Positions 1 through 9,099 of a stretch of DNA of 64,000 bases are shown here, piece after piece. The notes beneath the pieces were generated by a model, which saw only the letters and a program-made list of their open reading frames with translations, did not search any database and was not told where the DNA came from. This DNA is from Halocatena pleomorpha. GTDB lineage: Archaea; Halobacteriota; Halobacteria; Halobacteriales; Haloarculaceae. The stretch is from contig NZ_RRCH01000033.1 of assembly GCF_003862495.1 (NCBI RefSeq), forward strand, positions 1-64,000, written 5' to 3'. The position numbers and the translations under genes are program-made. Within the stretch, counting starts at the first letter, position 1; every line of letters begins with the position of its first letter.

Positions 1-494
1 AGCGCTATCGCCACGTCTCCAGCGAAACAGGTGAGTCCGTTACAGCAGGACCCTAGACGGGTTGAAGCAACCGACAGGAACACAGGTTGACGTTGGTGAA
101 CGATGTTACAGCAGGACCCTAGACGGGTTGAAGCCTTGGTGACTTCTTCAAGGGCTACGTCGGGTCGAGTTACAGCAGGACCCTAGACGAGTTGAAGCAC
201 GGCCGATTCATGTTTTTCGACGACCTGGTTCCAGAACTACCCTAGTAGGATTGAAGGGCCGTTCGAGATCACAGCGACCGGCCAGAAAGATGGTTTCAGA
301 ACCTACCTAGTAGAATTGAAGGAGGGATCGCTGGCGGGATCGTCGGCGTGTCATCGTGTTCCAGAATTGCCCTAATAGGATTGGAGGAGACGCCGAGAGC
401 GACAGCTGAGGCAATTCAAGCAGAACTCTCACCACCAAGACGAAGATTCTCCACGATCTCCCCCGTTACAGCAAGACGGTAAACGGGTTGAAGC
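1..494 (+). CRISPR. Trailer end of a degenerate CRISPR array with two repeat types
   Basis: Seven 30-base repeats are visible at 39-68, 105-134, 169-198, 228-257, 293-322, 358-387 and 465-494. Spacers are 29-36 bases, except 388-464, which is 77 bases and probably holds an erased unit. Repeats 1-3 and 7 start GTTACAGCA and end GGTTGAAGC (type A). Repeats 4-6 start GTTCCAGAA or a variant and end ATTGAAGG (type B). The two types share GTT-CAG, CCTA and TTGAAG and resemble haloarchaeal type I-B repeats. Repeats decay towards the right, so the leader and newer spacers should lie left of base 1, outside the window. No cas gene is present in the window. Confidence 0.9.
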
Positions 495-692
495 CCCTTA
501 CAGGAGTCTGATCAGCCGATACGCCTCGCCAACTGGGCCTATCGTCGCTTCACCATGATCGTTGCCGGTCAGATCACTCAGAGCAGCAATACCGAACTGC
601 GTGGTGATGACCGGCCGCCCTGACTCACGGCCGGTCGTTTGTTTTGAGTATCCTTGAATGCTGTCAGCAGGCATGTTGCCTCCGGCCCCGAC

Positions 693-1124
693 TTAGTGCG
701 AGAGTTGCGTTGCGGTCGCAGACGCGATTTCGATTTCGATTTCGACCAGCGATTCCGGTGGGTCATCGGTGAGCGCTTGCTGCAGGTAGTCAGGCCATGT
801 CGCATCATCCGGACCAATATATTTTGGAAATATCTCCCACGCCGCCTCGTTGACACGCGCTGCCTCATCAGCCACTGTTGCCGTTCCCAACAAGGTCACC
901 ATCCACCCTGCGTTTTCAGCAGTGTGTTGTTCGATTGAGACGGCGACTTGTGGATTCTGCCGTATATTTGCAAGCTTCTTCCCGGTGGTTAGGACCGAGA
1001 GTACTCCGTCGTCGTAGCCATACCAGACCGGAGCAACGTGGGGCCGGCCATTGACCGGGGTGGCAAGATAGGCCACGAGATCGGCATCCCTGATTCGGTC
1101 TGCAACAGCGGATGGAACTCCCAT
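693..1124 (-). CDS. Pyridoxamine 5'-phosphate oxidase (PPOX) family flavoprotein
   Basis: This 143-residue protein has the split-barrel FMN-binding fold of the PPOX family. Near the N-terminus it has the typical YLAT-x-GRPHVAPVWY segment, followed by the VLSVLTTGKKLANIRQNP strand-helix that contacts FMN phosphate. Archaeal members are usually cytoplasmic F420- or FMN-dependent oxidoreductases of unknown substrate, so the exact reaction cannot be named. The length is normal for the family and the ATG at 1124 is the only sensible start. It stands alone between the CRISPR array and a dispersed repeat, and nothing suggests a functional link to either. Confidence 0.85.
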   Translation of the reverse strand: MGVPSAVADRIRDADLVAYLATPVNGRPHVAPVWYGYDDGVLSVLTTGKKLANIRQNPQVAVSIEQHTAENAGWMVTLLGTATVADEAARVNEAAWEIFPKYIGPDDATWPDYLQQALTDDPPESLVEIEIEIASATATQLSH

Positions 1125-1210
1125 ACACCGACTTCAGTCGCTATCAGTAAAGCTTAGCCGGCCGCAACTGAATTGCGAGAATACGAGACCCTTCCTTGTG
1201 AGACAAAAAC

Positions 1211-1277
1211 AGAAAACACGCACGGAACCTCGTCTATATCTTCACCTTATCGCCAGAACCACTTAAAGAAGCAGCAG
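1211..1277. repeat. Dispersed repeat, copy 1
   Basis: About 65 bases nearly identical to 3092-3158. The core CGTCTATATCTTCACCTTAT is followed by CACTTAAA. A diverged third copy lies at 9452-9501. Read on the minus strand the unit starts with a TTTAAGTG box that resembles a haloarchaeal TATA element. It may be a conserved promoter or the end of a mobile element. Confidence 0.75.
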
Positions 1278-1392
1278 TCACGGTCTAACTCTCGTTCATC
1301 TCGATACCGGGGAGTGCTCCGATCGGTCTCGATCGTTTCGTAGTACTGGCTTAGATCGAGAGTGCCGTCGACTGCCCGTTCTGTTCGAGGGA

Positions 1393-2016
1393 TCAGTCCT
1401 CGCGGGTGAACAGTTTGTGGTAGTCTTTGAGCCACTCTACGTCGCGGTAGGTCACGTCGTCGCTGATGTCATATTCCAGCGGACGTGGCTTCGTTCTCCA
1501 GTTGTCGAACACAAGGTTGATTTCGATACAGGGGCCGTGGTCATGAACACAGTCGAATCCGTGTTCATCTGGGCAGACAACGCTGAACCAGCGGATGCGG
1601 AAGCCGAAGTGCTCACAGACATCGTTGACGACTGCTGCATCACAGAACGGCGTGTGAATCCATATCTCCCCGCCAGCATACGCGTTGGCTTTGACACACC
1701 ACACTGCATCGAGTGACTGAAAGCACTCGCCAGCACGATCGTAGTGGGCTTTCGTCAGCCGGTCCCACCAGTTGTACCGTGTGAGTACATCTTCGAGCAG
1801 TTCGAAACAGCGTTCGCACACGCTGTATGTCTCGTCACCAAGAGCCATGTCCTGCCGGCCGTCGTGGTGAGTGAGCTCGCACGCATCGCACGGCGGTCGA
1901 GACACCGTGGCGCAGGGCGGACGACAGTCCTCTCCCTCGCGAAGAGGAACGAGGCCACTCCTATCGCTTCCAGTCCGCTCAGTTGCATCAGCGTCAGTAT
2001 TCTCAGTCATTGTCAT
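1393..2016 (-). CDS. Hypothetical Cys-rich protein
   Basis: A 207-residue acidic protein that I cannot assign to a family. Residues 30-75 hold several Cys pairs (CRPPC, CDAC, then CERC), which suggests a zinc-binding knuckle. The remainder contains aromatic-rich segments (YNWWDRL, FGFRIRWF) and a CPDEH motif, and ends in TRED. Two in-register ATGs (2016 and 2010) could serve as start. It is a single gene with the NucS gene behind it in the same direction, 160 bases away. Metal binding is an inference from the Cys spacing only. Confidence 0.6.
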   Translation of the reverse strand: MTMTENTDADATERTGSDRSGLVPLREGEDCRPPCATVSRPPCDACELTHHDGRQDMALGDETYSVCERCFELLEDVLTRYNWWDRLTKAHYDRAGECFQSLDAVWCVKANAYAGGEIWIHTPFCDAAVVNDVCEHFGFRIRWFSVVCPDEHGFDCVHDHGPCIEINLVFDNWRTKPRPLEYDISDDVTYRDVEWLKDYHKLFTRED

Positions 2017-2176
2017 CTAACCGAAAACCATCAGCCACGCGACGTGACTGGGGTTCCGGTCAGAAGCTGACCGACGACGGACGAGCCATCTATTCCAGCA
2101 ACAGATCGTCTCTATTAAATAGTTTCTGTACAGCTGAATAATGCTTGCGTGCCCGGCGGTAGTGGTCTCTCAGCGG

Positions 2177-2899
2177 TTATACTGAGTGAATTGGATCAAG
2201 CGCGACCCATTTGAGCTCGTGCTGGGTAAGTTCGCGCTCGGCCCGGTCGGTGATCGAGGGAGCAATGAGGATGCCGCGGACGGTTTTGGTGGTGTATTCG
2301 CGTTCGGCGGCAGCGACATAACGCGCGAGTTGGCCGACGGCGTCGGGGCCGACGCGTCGGCGCTTACATTCGACGATGACGGGTGTCCCATTGGCATCCA
2401 CCCCATAGATGTCGACTGGCCCGGCACTCGTCTCACGTTCGGTCATCCGAGGCTGAAAGCCCTCCTCGACGAGTGTGGGCTGTTCAAGAATGCGCTGACG
2501 GAGATCGTCTTCGCTGCCGGTCACATCGCGGTCGTGGTCCTCTTCAAGCGCATACGCCGAGACCTGACGCAGGTCGGTAAAGCGGATCTCAACGCGTTCG
2601 TCGGGTGCATCGCGGCGACTCTGGAGGTGGAGTTCGCCATCGATGAGCGTGATGTCGTGCGTACCGCCGGGCGGTTGCCAGTTGACGGGCTTGTGGCCGG
2701 CGGCGTGGTGAACGAGGAGTGTTCCATCAGGTTTGCAGACGACGAGGCGCTCGCCCGCCGGTAGCGTGCTCTGGGTGCGCCCATCATAGGCCACCGTACA
2801 CCGACCGACGATCGAGCAAACATGACCGGCATCGAGGCTCTCATCGATGAGTTCAGCGGCCGTGTGGACATCCGGCCGTGATCGTGTTGTCACGCCCAT
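2177..2899 (-). CDS. nucS: Endonuclease NucS (EndoMS)
   Basis: NucS is a single-strand or mismatch-specific DNA endonuclease that works with PCNA; in archaea EndoMS cuts around mismatched bases. This protein has about 240 residues, normal for the family. The N-terminal beta-sandwich DNA-binding half includes GRCTVAYDGR and LVVCKPDGTLLVH. The C-terminal half is a RecB-like nuclease with GPVDIYGVD, then VIVECKRR and a QL-x-RYV helix, giving the D-ExK catalytic set. The open frame continues upstream to 3091, but family alignment places the start at the ATG at 2899 (MGVTTRS). Other haloarchaeal genomes carry it as a housekeeping repair gene. Confidence 0.9.
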   Translation of the reverse strand: MGVTTRSRPDVHTAAELIDESLDAGHVCSIVGRCTVAYDGRTQSTLPAGERLVVCKPDGTLLVHHAAGHKPVNWQPPGGTHDITLIDGELHLQSRRDAPDERVEIRFTDLRQVSAYALEEDHDRDVTGSEDDLRQRILEQPTLVEEGFQPRMTERETSAGPVDIYGVDANGTPVIVECKRRRVGPDAVGQLARYVAAAEREYTTKTVRGILIAPSITDRAERELTQHELKWVALDPIHSV

Positions 2900-3091
2900 A
2901 GCTGTTGTTGACCGGTCGCGCCTCTTGGAGGTTGATATACTGCCCGAGCACACCACCGACTGAAGTGCGTGTTGTCTATTAACGTGACACTCGAAGTAAG
3001 CGAAGTGGTAAGATCTACAACGGGATGCTGAGTCACGAGAATCCGAACTCTTCTTTCCATGAAATAAATTACCTGGCCCAAAACTACTCAC

Positions 3092-3158
3092 CGGAGAACA
3101 CGCACGGAACCTCGTCTATATCTTCACCTTATCGCTAGAATCACTTAAAGGAGCAGTG
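3092..3158. repeat. Dispersed repeat, copy 2
   Basis: This copy matches 1211-1277 with only a few substitutions, including the AACACGCACGGAACCTCGTC lead-in and the CACTTAAA end. It lies between nucS and the broken Mrr-like gene, with no gene of its own. Confidence 0.75.
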
Positions 3159-3596
3159 CACCGCTCGCTGTCACCCAGACAGTCGCCACTGACATCCATC
3201 CCGATAAGCAGGCCTTCCTCACTTGGTGAATACGCCGATACTATTGTGAACGCGCATCCCTTGGGCCGTCGTCAGGACGACGGTCCCTGTGAGGCTAATG
3301 AAATCACTCCCTCATCGTGGCGGTCGTCGGTCGCGGTGAGTACCTACTGGAGTGACTGCCGACGAAACCGAGCGACTGAACGAGGAACCGGACGATTTTG
3401 CCGGACGATAGTATCGGCAATGGGGACAACAACGTAGCGGGAGTACTCTCTCTACCGTGAGTTAGTCAGGCTCACCTTCTGCACCCGATGGCTGTTGGGA
3501 CTCGCTCTGGGTCTGTGGGTGCACTCTCTCACTAGGAGAACTGCACGGGGGTGGCCGTAGGAGAATGTCAGATTACTTTATGGCTATTTTGCGATT
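3159..3596. other. Gene-free stretch with a hairpin at 3266-3283
   Basis: I see no convincing gene here. The stretch has one perfect 8-bp stem (CCGTCGTC / GACGACGG) with a 2-base loop at 3266-3283. A small open frame on the plus strand (3156-3437) has no recognisable similarity. The hairpin could be left from an IS200/IS605-type element end, but that is only a guess. Confidence 0.4.
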
Positions 3597-4509
3597 TCAC
3601 CGCCACTGTTGATCCTCCTCACGGGAAGCCGCCACGTCTTGTCGTTCTATAACGAGAAGTTCTTCGTTTTCTTCAGCCAGACATGTCTGTCGCCGTCGGT
3701 AGAGATAGTATCCACCAACGATGGCATTAACAAACGGAATACCACCACCAGCAGCATATAGTAGTCCCTGTGGTGCCCACGCAGTTGCGTCAGCCAGACG
3801 AGCGGCCTCATAGTAGAGGGCGACCGGAAGGATGATCCAACTATTAATTGCTACGACACCAGCAGCCCTACCAATAAAGCCGCCATTGACACCAGCAATC
3901 CCGAACAGAAGACCAATACACCAGGTGATGGTGCCAATCAAGATAAACCCGAGATATACGTCTGCAGATATGTCTCTCCATGAAAATCCTCTCGCTGTTT
4001 CCAGTACACGCTCATACGTGGAGCGCTCTTGTTGATCTGGGCTCGGAATCTGTGACGGACTGGCTGCGGTTTCAGTCGTACTGAGATAGGTTTCGAGGAG
4101 ATCATAGGCATCAGTTTCATCGATAAGTGCGATGAGTTCGTTTCCGTCGACGAGTTTGACATTCAGTTCGGTCGCCCGGTCTCGTGCGTGAGTGGTAAAT
4201 CGATTCGTTGTGACTATCACGACCGCGTCTGCGTCGGGCACCTGCTGTTTAAGACTCGCGTATTGTTGGATATCAGGCCCCCCCGACGGTTGTCGTCGGT
4301 CCATACCGTTTTGCCTGAATGAGGTGCTTTTGATCGAACGGATCGTTTTTCGTTGCAACGACATCAATGCCAGCATCATTACTGAGTTGAGAGACCGTCG
4401 TGGTCCATCCCTGTCGCTCCCAGAGCTCACCGACGAATGATTCGAATGAGTCGGCATCCATCGTTTGCAACTGGTCGAGGAGCGTGTCCGAATTGTGTGT
4501 GGTCGTCAT
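3597..4509 (-). pseudogene. Mrr-like nuclease with C-terminal membrane segments, frameshifted at a G7 run
   Basis: The N-terminal part starts at ATG 4509 and carries the Mrr/HJC-type nuclease core: FESFVGELWERQGW, then DAGIDVVAT and LIQAKRY, the D-QxK catalytic set. Its frame breaks after TTTVGG in a run of seven G (plus-strand C at 4278-4284). With six G the frame continues through PDIQQYASLKQQV, VVIVTTNRFT and VDGNELIALI, which complete the fold. About 90 residues later come three hydrophobic segments, so the protein would be membrane-anchored. Such enzymes restrict modified or foreign DNA. The single-base slip could be a read error, a true mutation or a phase-variable tract. Confidence 0.8.
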
Positions 4510-4533
4510 TGTATTGCTGTGAACGTTCGTCGT

Positions 4534-5325
4534 TTACTGAAGTGATTCACACGCGATACCATTACCATCCCGATCCAAACCTGATGGATCGCCAGGTGTC
4601 TCTTCGAGGACCGTCTGAGCCTGTTCATGGGTATCAAAGTCAGAACAATCGTAGGGATCACTTGTGCCTCCGCTTGGTGGGGGGAGATCAACCGAGTCAT
4701 CAGAGGTCGATGGCTCTGTCGTCGGTGGGACGGATGCTGGTGTGTCTGTCGTCGTCGGAGTCGGAGTCGGTGTCGGTGTCGGCGTTGGTGTTGGTGTTGG
4801 TTCAGGCGTCTCACTTGTTGTTTCTGGCGTGGATGATGTCGGTGTTGAGGTGGATGGCGGCGGTGTTTCTGTCGGGGACGGAGTACTCACGACAGTTGTC
4901 GTTTTGGTCGTTGGAGATGGAGTCGACGTCGGTGTCGGGTCGGGAGTATTTGATAGCGGTGGTGTCATAGTCACTGTCGGTGTCGGTGTCCCTGTTTCGG
5001 TTGTATTGGTCGTGGGACTGGCTGTCTCCGGACTCCCACCAGGGGCGACGACGAGAATGGGAACGACAAGGCCATACCCAAACCCACCGATGGTGGTAAC
5101 CGTTCCACCGCCCTCCTGGATTCCCGGTAATCGAGAGAGGCGATCGGCGCACCCTCGGTAGTTAGTACCAAGAGCTAAGCCACATATAATTGGAAGTAAA
5201 TAGACTGTAAATACTAATAAAACCACAGCGATGCTCAGATAAGATAGGGCAACAATGACGTTTCTTCTTGGCTTGTTTTGGTGGAACCCTGGCAGAGTCT
5301 GCAGACGTCCGGCTGTGAAATCCAT
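4534..5325 (-). CDS. Membrane-anchored or exported protein with Excalibur calcium-binding domain
   Basis: This 263-residue protein has a short basic N-terminus and a hydrophobic segment at about residues 25-52. A second apolar stretch at about 78-95 is followed by a Thr/Pro-rich linker of about 110 residues (TPTPTP repeats), as in archaeal cell-surface spacers. The C-terminus is an Excalibur domain: [18 protein letters not shown], with two Cys and an EF-like Asp loop. Only calcium binding outside the cell can be proposed. The tail beginning VDLPPPS and DPYDC is shared with the thermonuclease lipoprotein at 8106-9071. The two genes lie on either side of the replication origin. Confidence 0.75.
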   Translation of the reverse strand: MDFTAGRLQTLPGFHQNKPRRNVIVALSYLSIAVVLLVFTVYLLPIICGLALGTNYRGCADRLSRLPGIQEGGGTVTTIGGFGYGLVVPILVVAPGGSPETASPTTNTTETGTPTPTVTMTPPLSNTPDPTPTSTPSPTTKTTTVVSTPSPTETPPPSTSTPTSSTPETTSETPEPTPTPTPTPTPTPTPTTTDTPASVPPTTEPSTSDDSVDLPPPSGGTSDPYDCSDFDTHEQAQTVLEETPGDPSGLDRDGNGIACESLQ

Positions 5326-5732
5326 ATGCTAGGATGTATACTGGGAATATATAAATATCAATATCTGATTATTGTATAATATACAAACATGAATACATTA
5401 GATAATAATTTTTAGGTATAGACTGTCTTTTTGAGTTACTATATAGTGAGGCCCCTGTAATCGCTACTATACATCCCCTTGTTCGTCTTCGCTCCTTTGG
5501 GCACAAGTCAGGTACAATGAGGAGTGCTTTGAGAGGCACAAGACGTACATGGACTAGATATTGAGAAGTACTCAACGGGTGCAAAGACTACCACGTCCCC
5601 GCCAACGAGAGTGGGATGGGCGGAAACATGCTAGGAGTGGTCTGGGTGGAGCCCCGAAAGGTTCGCCTCCATTCTTTTTTCAGCGCATGATTTATATCCT
5701 ATTTGCTGGTAATCATATAGGAGTTACTAGAC
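5326..5732. other. Gene-free AT-rich stretch
   Basis: Nothing here looks like a real gene. The left 120 bases are very AT-rich and probably contain the promoter of the leftward Excalibur gene. A T-rich run at 5671-5680 follows an imperfect GC stem and might act as a rightward terminator, but no upstream gene uses it. Confidence 0.4.
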
Positions 5733-5978
5733 ATGGTCTTGTTGCTATTCGATCGCCTCCCGCTGTTGATGTGGGGACTATGTTTTGGTGTGGCGCTTGG
5801 GTGGTGGCTGTTCCAGTCACGGTCGCCGCCACAAACAACGTCGGGCCGCGAGCAGTATGAACCGGCAAGAATGAGTGAGTCGATCCGCTCCCAGCTCTCG
5901 GACAGTGATATTCCCGTTGAACGGATCGACAAACGCGATCCGGAAGGACCAGTGACACTTTTGATATCTCCAAGCTAA
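5733..5978 (+). CDS. Small single-pass membrane protein
   Basis: An 81-residue open frame. Residues 2-28 form one hydrophobic segment (LLMWGLCFGVALGWWLF), followed by a hydrophilic tail with charged stretches (ERIDKRDPEGPV). The layout is that of small haloarchaeal membrane proteins. There is no clear ribosome binding site and the ATG at 5733 is an estimate. I do not recognise a family. The opposite strand is also open over this stretch, which weakens the case. Confidence 0.45.
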   Translation: MVLLLFDRLPLLMWGLCFGVALGWWLFQSRSPPQTTSGREQYEPARMSESIRSQLSDSDIPVERIDKRDPEGPVTLLISPS

Positions 5979-6113
5979 CCAATTATTGGATCTATCTCTG
6001 AAGCTGAATACTGTTCATAGTCAGAAGTGACGTAATATGGTTAGAAACAGTGCTCATCTAACGAACCGATAAAGATCTAACCTAGTGGAGAGCCAAGCTA
6101 CGGGGAATCTATA

Positions 6114-7313
6114 CTAAACCTCGACTCGATCGATGTTTTCCAGTACGTTTTGAATCAGTTCAGGTCGGACCCCAAATTGATAGACATAATAACTCCCTCC
6201 CCTCGATCCCATGTTTTTTTCGTCAACAGTCAGAAATCCCTTAAGATTCAGCTGATTGAGCCGATTTCGAATCGTCCTGTCTGTTTTTTTCTGGGTTTGG
6301 AAGTGTGATGCTGCTTTTTCATATTCGTCGTATATTTCTCCTGTTTTGGCAGGCAAATTGTCCTTCTCGTGTAGCCTTAGCAAAGCATATAACGTAATAT
6401 GGCTCTGTGCAGGGAGTGACTGGAGTTCACTTTTTATCTTACCCTCCTTTATGAGTGGTTCAGCCTCACGCATATGAGATTCGGTGACTGCCTTCGCGTT
6501 GTCACCCCTCGCAAGATCTCCAGCTTTAAATAACAGCTTGAGAGCTTGTCGAGCAGACCCGGACTCCTGTCCAGCAATGGCCGCTGCCAACGGGACGACA
6601 TCGTCCTCTAGGACACCACTAATAAAAGCACGCTCTGCTCTTTGGTGCAGGATTGACCGAAGCTGATCCGAATCGTATGGCGGGAAATGGATCTCTTCAT
6701 CGCAGAGCGAGTCTGTGACCCGGGCAGATAACTGCTCTCGAAAGGTGAAATTGTTACTAATCCCGATCACACCAACTTTCGTTATCTCGGGAGGGACGTT
6801 TCCGTTGTCGTTACATCGGGGTAATTCGTAAAGAATATTATCATCCTTGCCTACGGCGTCGATCTCGTCGAGGATGAATAGTACGTGTGTGGCGTCGATT
6901 TCTTTGAGATGGTCCCACAGAAATTCATACACTGTGTCTGGTGGATACCCAGTAGATGGAAGCCTCTGGTCTTTTGGACGAAACTGGTTCACCAGTTTCA
7001 CGGCAACCTGATAAGATGAAGTTAGATTTTTGCAGATGATATTGATTGAGTGTACGTCTAGATTATCGATCTTCTTTTGGTCTGTTTGGAGACGATCGAT
7101 GACCATGTCGGTTGCAACTGTCTTTCCAACGCCCGTTTGTCCATATAAAAAGATGTTACGTGGACGAGCCCCGTTGATAACCGGTTGAAGAGAAGATTGG
7201 TACTCTCTCAATTCGTCTTCCCGTTCTAGCAACGTCTCTGGTTGGTGACTGTCTCGGAGGATATCCTCATTCTCGAAGATGGAATCCCCTGGTGTGAACG
7301 GTTCTAATCCCAT
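6114..7313 (-). CDS. orc1: Orc1/Cdc6 family replication initiator
   Basis: Orc1/Cdc6 binds origin repeats and loads the MCM helicase. The protein has 399 residues, typical of plasmid and accessory-origin versions. It has Walker A GQTGVGKT near residue 57, Walker B FILDEIDA near residue 145, a sensor segment VGVIGISNN, the arginine-rich SARVTDSL box, and a C-terminal winged helix (about 300-399). The start at 7313 follows haloarchaeal homologues (MGLEPFTPGDSIF). Directly upstream, on the side it is transcribed away from, lies an AT-rich stretch bracketed by inverted ORB-like repeats, so it very probably serves that origin. Confidence 0.93.
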   Translation of the reverse strand: MGLEPFTPGDSIFENEDILRDSHQPETLLEREDELREYQSSLQPVINGARPRNIFLYGQTGVGKTVATDMVIDRLQTDQKKIDNLDVHSINIICKNLTSSYQVAVKLVNQFRPKDQRLPSTGYPPDTVYEFLWDHLKEIDATHVLFILDEIDAVGKDDNILYELPRCNDNGNVPPEITKVGVIGISNNFTFREQLSARVTDSLCDEEIHFPPYDSDQLRSILHQRAERAFISGVLEDDVVPLAAAIAGQESGSARQALKLLFKAGDLARGDNAKAVTESHMREAEPLIKEGKIKSELQSLPAQSHITLYALLRLHEKDNLPAKTGEIYDEYEKAASHFQTQKKTDRTIRNRLNQLNLKGFLTVDEKNMGSRGGSYYVYQFGVRPELIQNVLENIDRVEV

Positions 7314-7344
7314 CGTCTATCGCCTTGCGTTCCATCCACATAAA

Positions 7345-7478
7345 CCCCCTCGTTTCCTGAGTTTCCCGAGAGTGATTTACTTATATACTACCCCCACTCC
7401 CCTATTTCTTGAGTTTCCCGAGTGACGATTGTTTATAAACCCCACACTCTCCTCATTTCCCGAGTATCGAGAAAGTGG
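7345..7478 (-). repeat. Left ORB-like repeats (three)
   Basis: Units lie at 7345-7374, 7399-7424 and 7449-7478. Each contains TTTCCCGAG or its close variant, and the first has the full CCCCCTCGTTTCCTGAGTTT core. They are oriented opposite to the right-hand set. Confidence 0.75.
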
Positions 7479-7693
7479 CTAGCAATCGGTATAGGCTAAC
7501 GATATATGAGTGTATTTTCATTATATCTTACAAACAATAACGCTAGCTAGTCTCCTAGATAACTAGTTCTAGAAAATTGTCTCTAGTAGAGAACCAGATT
7601 TTCTCCCAGTACGGCAACTGTTTGATACACTTTTACTTATAGCTTTCCCTCTTCTAGCAACCATCTATTATTGGTGCAGTATCCATGTACAGT

Positions 7694-7866
7694 CACTCAG
7701 GAAACGAGGAGAGTGTGGGGTACTTAAACGAACCACTCTCAGGAAACTCAGGAAACGAGGGGTAAGGAAATTCAGCGGATTCTACCAGGAGCCACACTCT
7801 CCGGAAGCAAGGAGGGTGGGTGGTACTTAAAGAAATGGCTCTTAGGAAACTCAGGAAACGAGGGGG
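7694..7866 (+). repeat. Right ORB-like repeats (four)
   Basis: Units lie at 7694-7720, 7734-7762, 7794-7820 and 7841-7866. The consensus is CACTCTCAGGAAAC followed by TCAGGAAACGAGGGG; the third unit is degenerate. Two of them are followed within 30 bases by GTACTTAAA, a possible promoter box. Confidence 0.75.
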
Positions 7867-8105
7867 CCAAATCAAGAGGGCAACGTCCATATCCGAATCT
7901 CACCGGCACAACAACTGTCAATCGTCCTTCCTTTCCCTGTCCGTTGAATTTAAAAACGCATTGGAGTTGCTGTCGATCATCATCCCAACCACCCCTTTGA
8001 GTCACCGTCATGCTTCGATGAGGGGAGCGAAATATGCTGAGCAACTCATAGGTACGGGAGCATCTGCCAGAAAGCTTATTGTCGGCTGTTTTGAGGGCTG
8101 AGACA

Positions 8106-9071
8106 ATGCTTCAAAAACAGACGCTTGCGGTCGTGGTGCTTGTGATTATGGTTCCGTTGGCTGGCTGTGCCGGATCGGACGACGCTGCTGCTCCGACTGA
8201 CACTGAGACGACGACACCCAGTCCGGCTCAGACAGCTACGCCATCGGCAACAGTGACGACTACTTCCTCCACGACGACACCCACAGCAACACCAACGTCG
8301 GCCACCTCAACAACACCGCCGACGCCGACGAGTACCTCACCGACACCGACACCAACGACGACGACAACGACACCGCCGCCCACCGACTCGGACGATGTCG
8401 ACAGTCCGATCGACGGTGGAACTGCGAGGCTGGCGACAGTCACGGACGTGACGGACGGTGACACGATCGAGGTCGAATTCACGGACGGCTCGACTGACAC
8501 CGTGCGACTGATTGGTGTCGATACTCCGGAAACACTGCCACAGAATGAAGATCCGTCAGAATTCAATGTGCCTGACACCGCTCACGGGAGCGAGTGGCTG
8601 CTCGACTGGGCGGATCGCGCTACTTCTTTTGCTGTAGAGGATATCGGTAGCAAGCAAGTCCGGATCGTCACCGATCCCGAGGGCGATACACGTGGGTCCT
8701 ACGGGCGTCTCTTGGCCTATGTGTACGTCGACGGCGAGAACTTCAATCAGGAGCTCATTGAGAAGGGCTACGCACGCCGCTATGACGACTCCTCATTTAC
8801 GCTCCGCGATGAGTTCGGACAACTCGAAGAAGAAGCGCAAAGTAACAACCGTGGGCTCTGGGCCTTCGAACGCGCTGAACCGACGGAGACAGCGTCGACT
8901 GTTGACCTCCCGCCTCCGAGCAACGACGGCGACCTGCCCGATCCATACGACTGCGGTGACTTCGACGGGTATCCGGATGAAGTGCTCAGGACGTACATGC
9001 AGAATAATCCGGACGATCCGTCAGAGCTTGATGCCGATGAAGACGGAGTAGCGTGTGGGGTCCGGTATTAA
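8106..9071 (+). CDS. Exported thermonuclease lipoprotein with Excalibur-type tail
   Basis: The mature protein should sit outside the membrane: residues 1-22 are a signal peptide ending in the lipobox LAGC. A Thr/Pro-rich linker follows. The SNase domain covers about residues 105-255 and shows VTDGDTIEVEF, then VRLIGVDTPET and YGRLLAYVYV, which hold the Asp, Arg, Glu and second Arg of staphylococcal nuclease. The C-terminus (DPYDCGDF, DADEDGVACG) is an Excalibur-like calcium-binding motif. The likely role is calcium-dependent degradation of external DNA or RNA. The upstream ATG at 8079 is less likely, because the ATG at 8106 starts the signal peptide. Confidence 0.9.
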   Translation: MLQKQTLAVVVLVIMVPLAGCAGSDDAAAPTDTETTTPSPAQTATPSATVTTTSSTTTPTATPTSATSTTPPTPTSTSPTPTPTTTTTTPPPTDSDDVDSPIDGGTARLATVTDVTDGDTIEVEFTDGSTDTVRLIGVDTPETLPQNEDPSEFNVPDTAHGSEWLLDWADRATSFAVEDIGSKQVRIVTDPEGDTRGSYGRLLAYVYVDGENFNQELIEKGYARRYDDSSFTLRDEFGQLEEEAQSNNRGLWAFERAEPTETASTVDLPPPSNDGDLPDPYDCGDFDGYPDEVLRTYMQNNPDDPSELDADEDGVACGVRY

Positions 9072-9099
9072 TTCCAGAAATCATATAAAAACAACGACC

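Larger units (their letters stand above)
7314..7870. other. Putative replication origin
   Basis: The stretch between orc1 and the thermonuclease gene has the architecture of a haloarchaeal origin. Three repeat units on the left read CCCCT, TTTCxTGAGTTTCCCGAG in one direction. Four units on the right read the reverse complement (CTCAGGAAACGAGGGG). A very AT-rich core with long A/T runs lies between them at about 7490-7690, the likely unwinding element. The GGAAACGAGGGG core resembles the haloarchaeal ORB motif with its G-string. Function is inferred from layout and the adjacent initiator gene. Confidence 0.8.

Noticed and set aside
1-494. Nearby cas genes
   Set aside because: No Cas1, Cas3, Cas5-8 or Cas10 motif was seen anywhere in the window; they may lie to the left of base 1.
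4627-5161. Val/Gly-rich plus-strand open frames
   Set aside because: They are the complement of the Thr/Pro-rich linker codons of the Excalibur gene. The low complexity keeps the other strand open.
5641-5680. Small structured RNA or terminator
   Set aside because: The stem before the T run is imperfect and no gene reads into it from the left.
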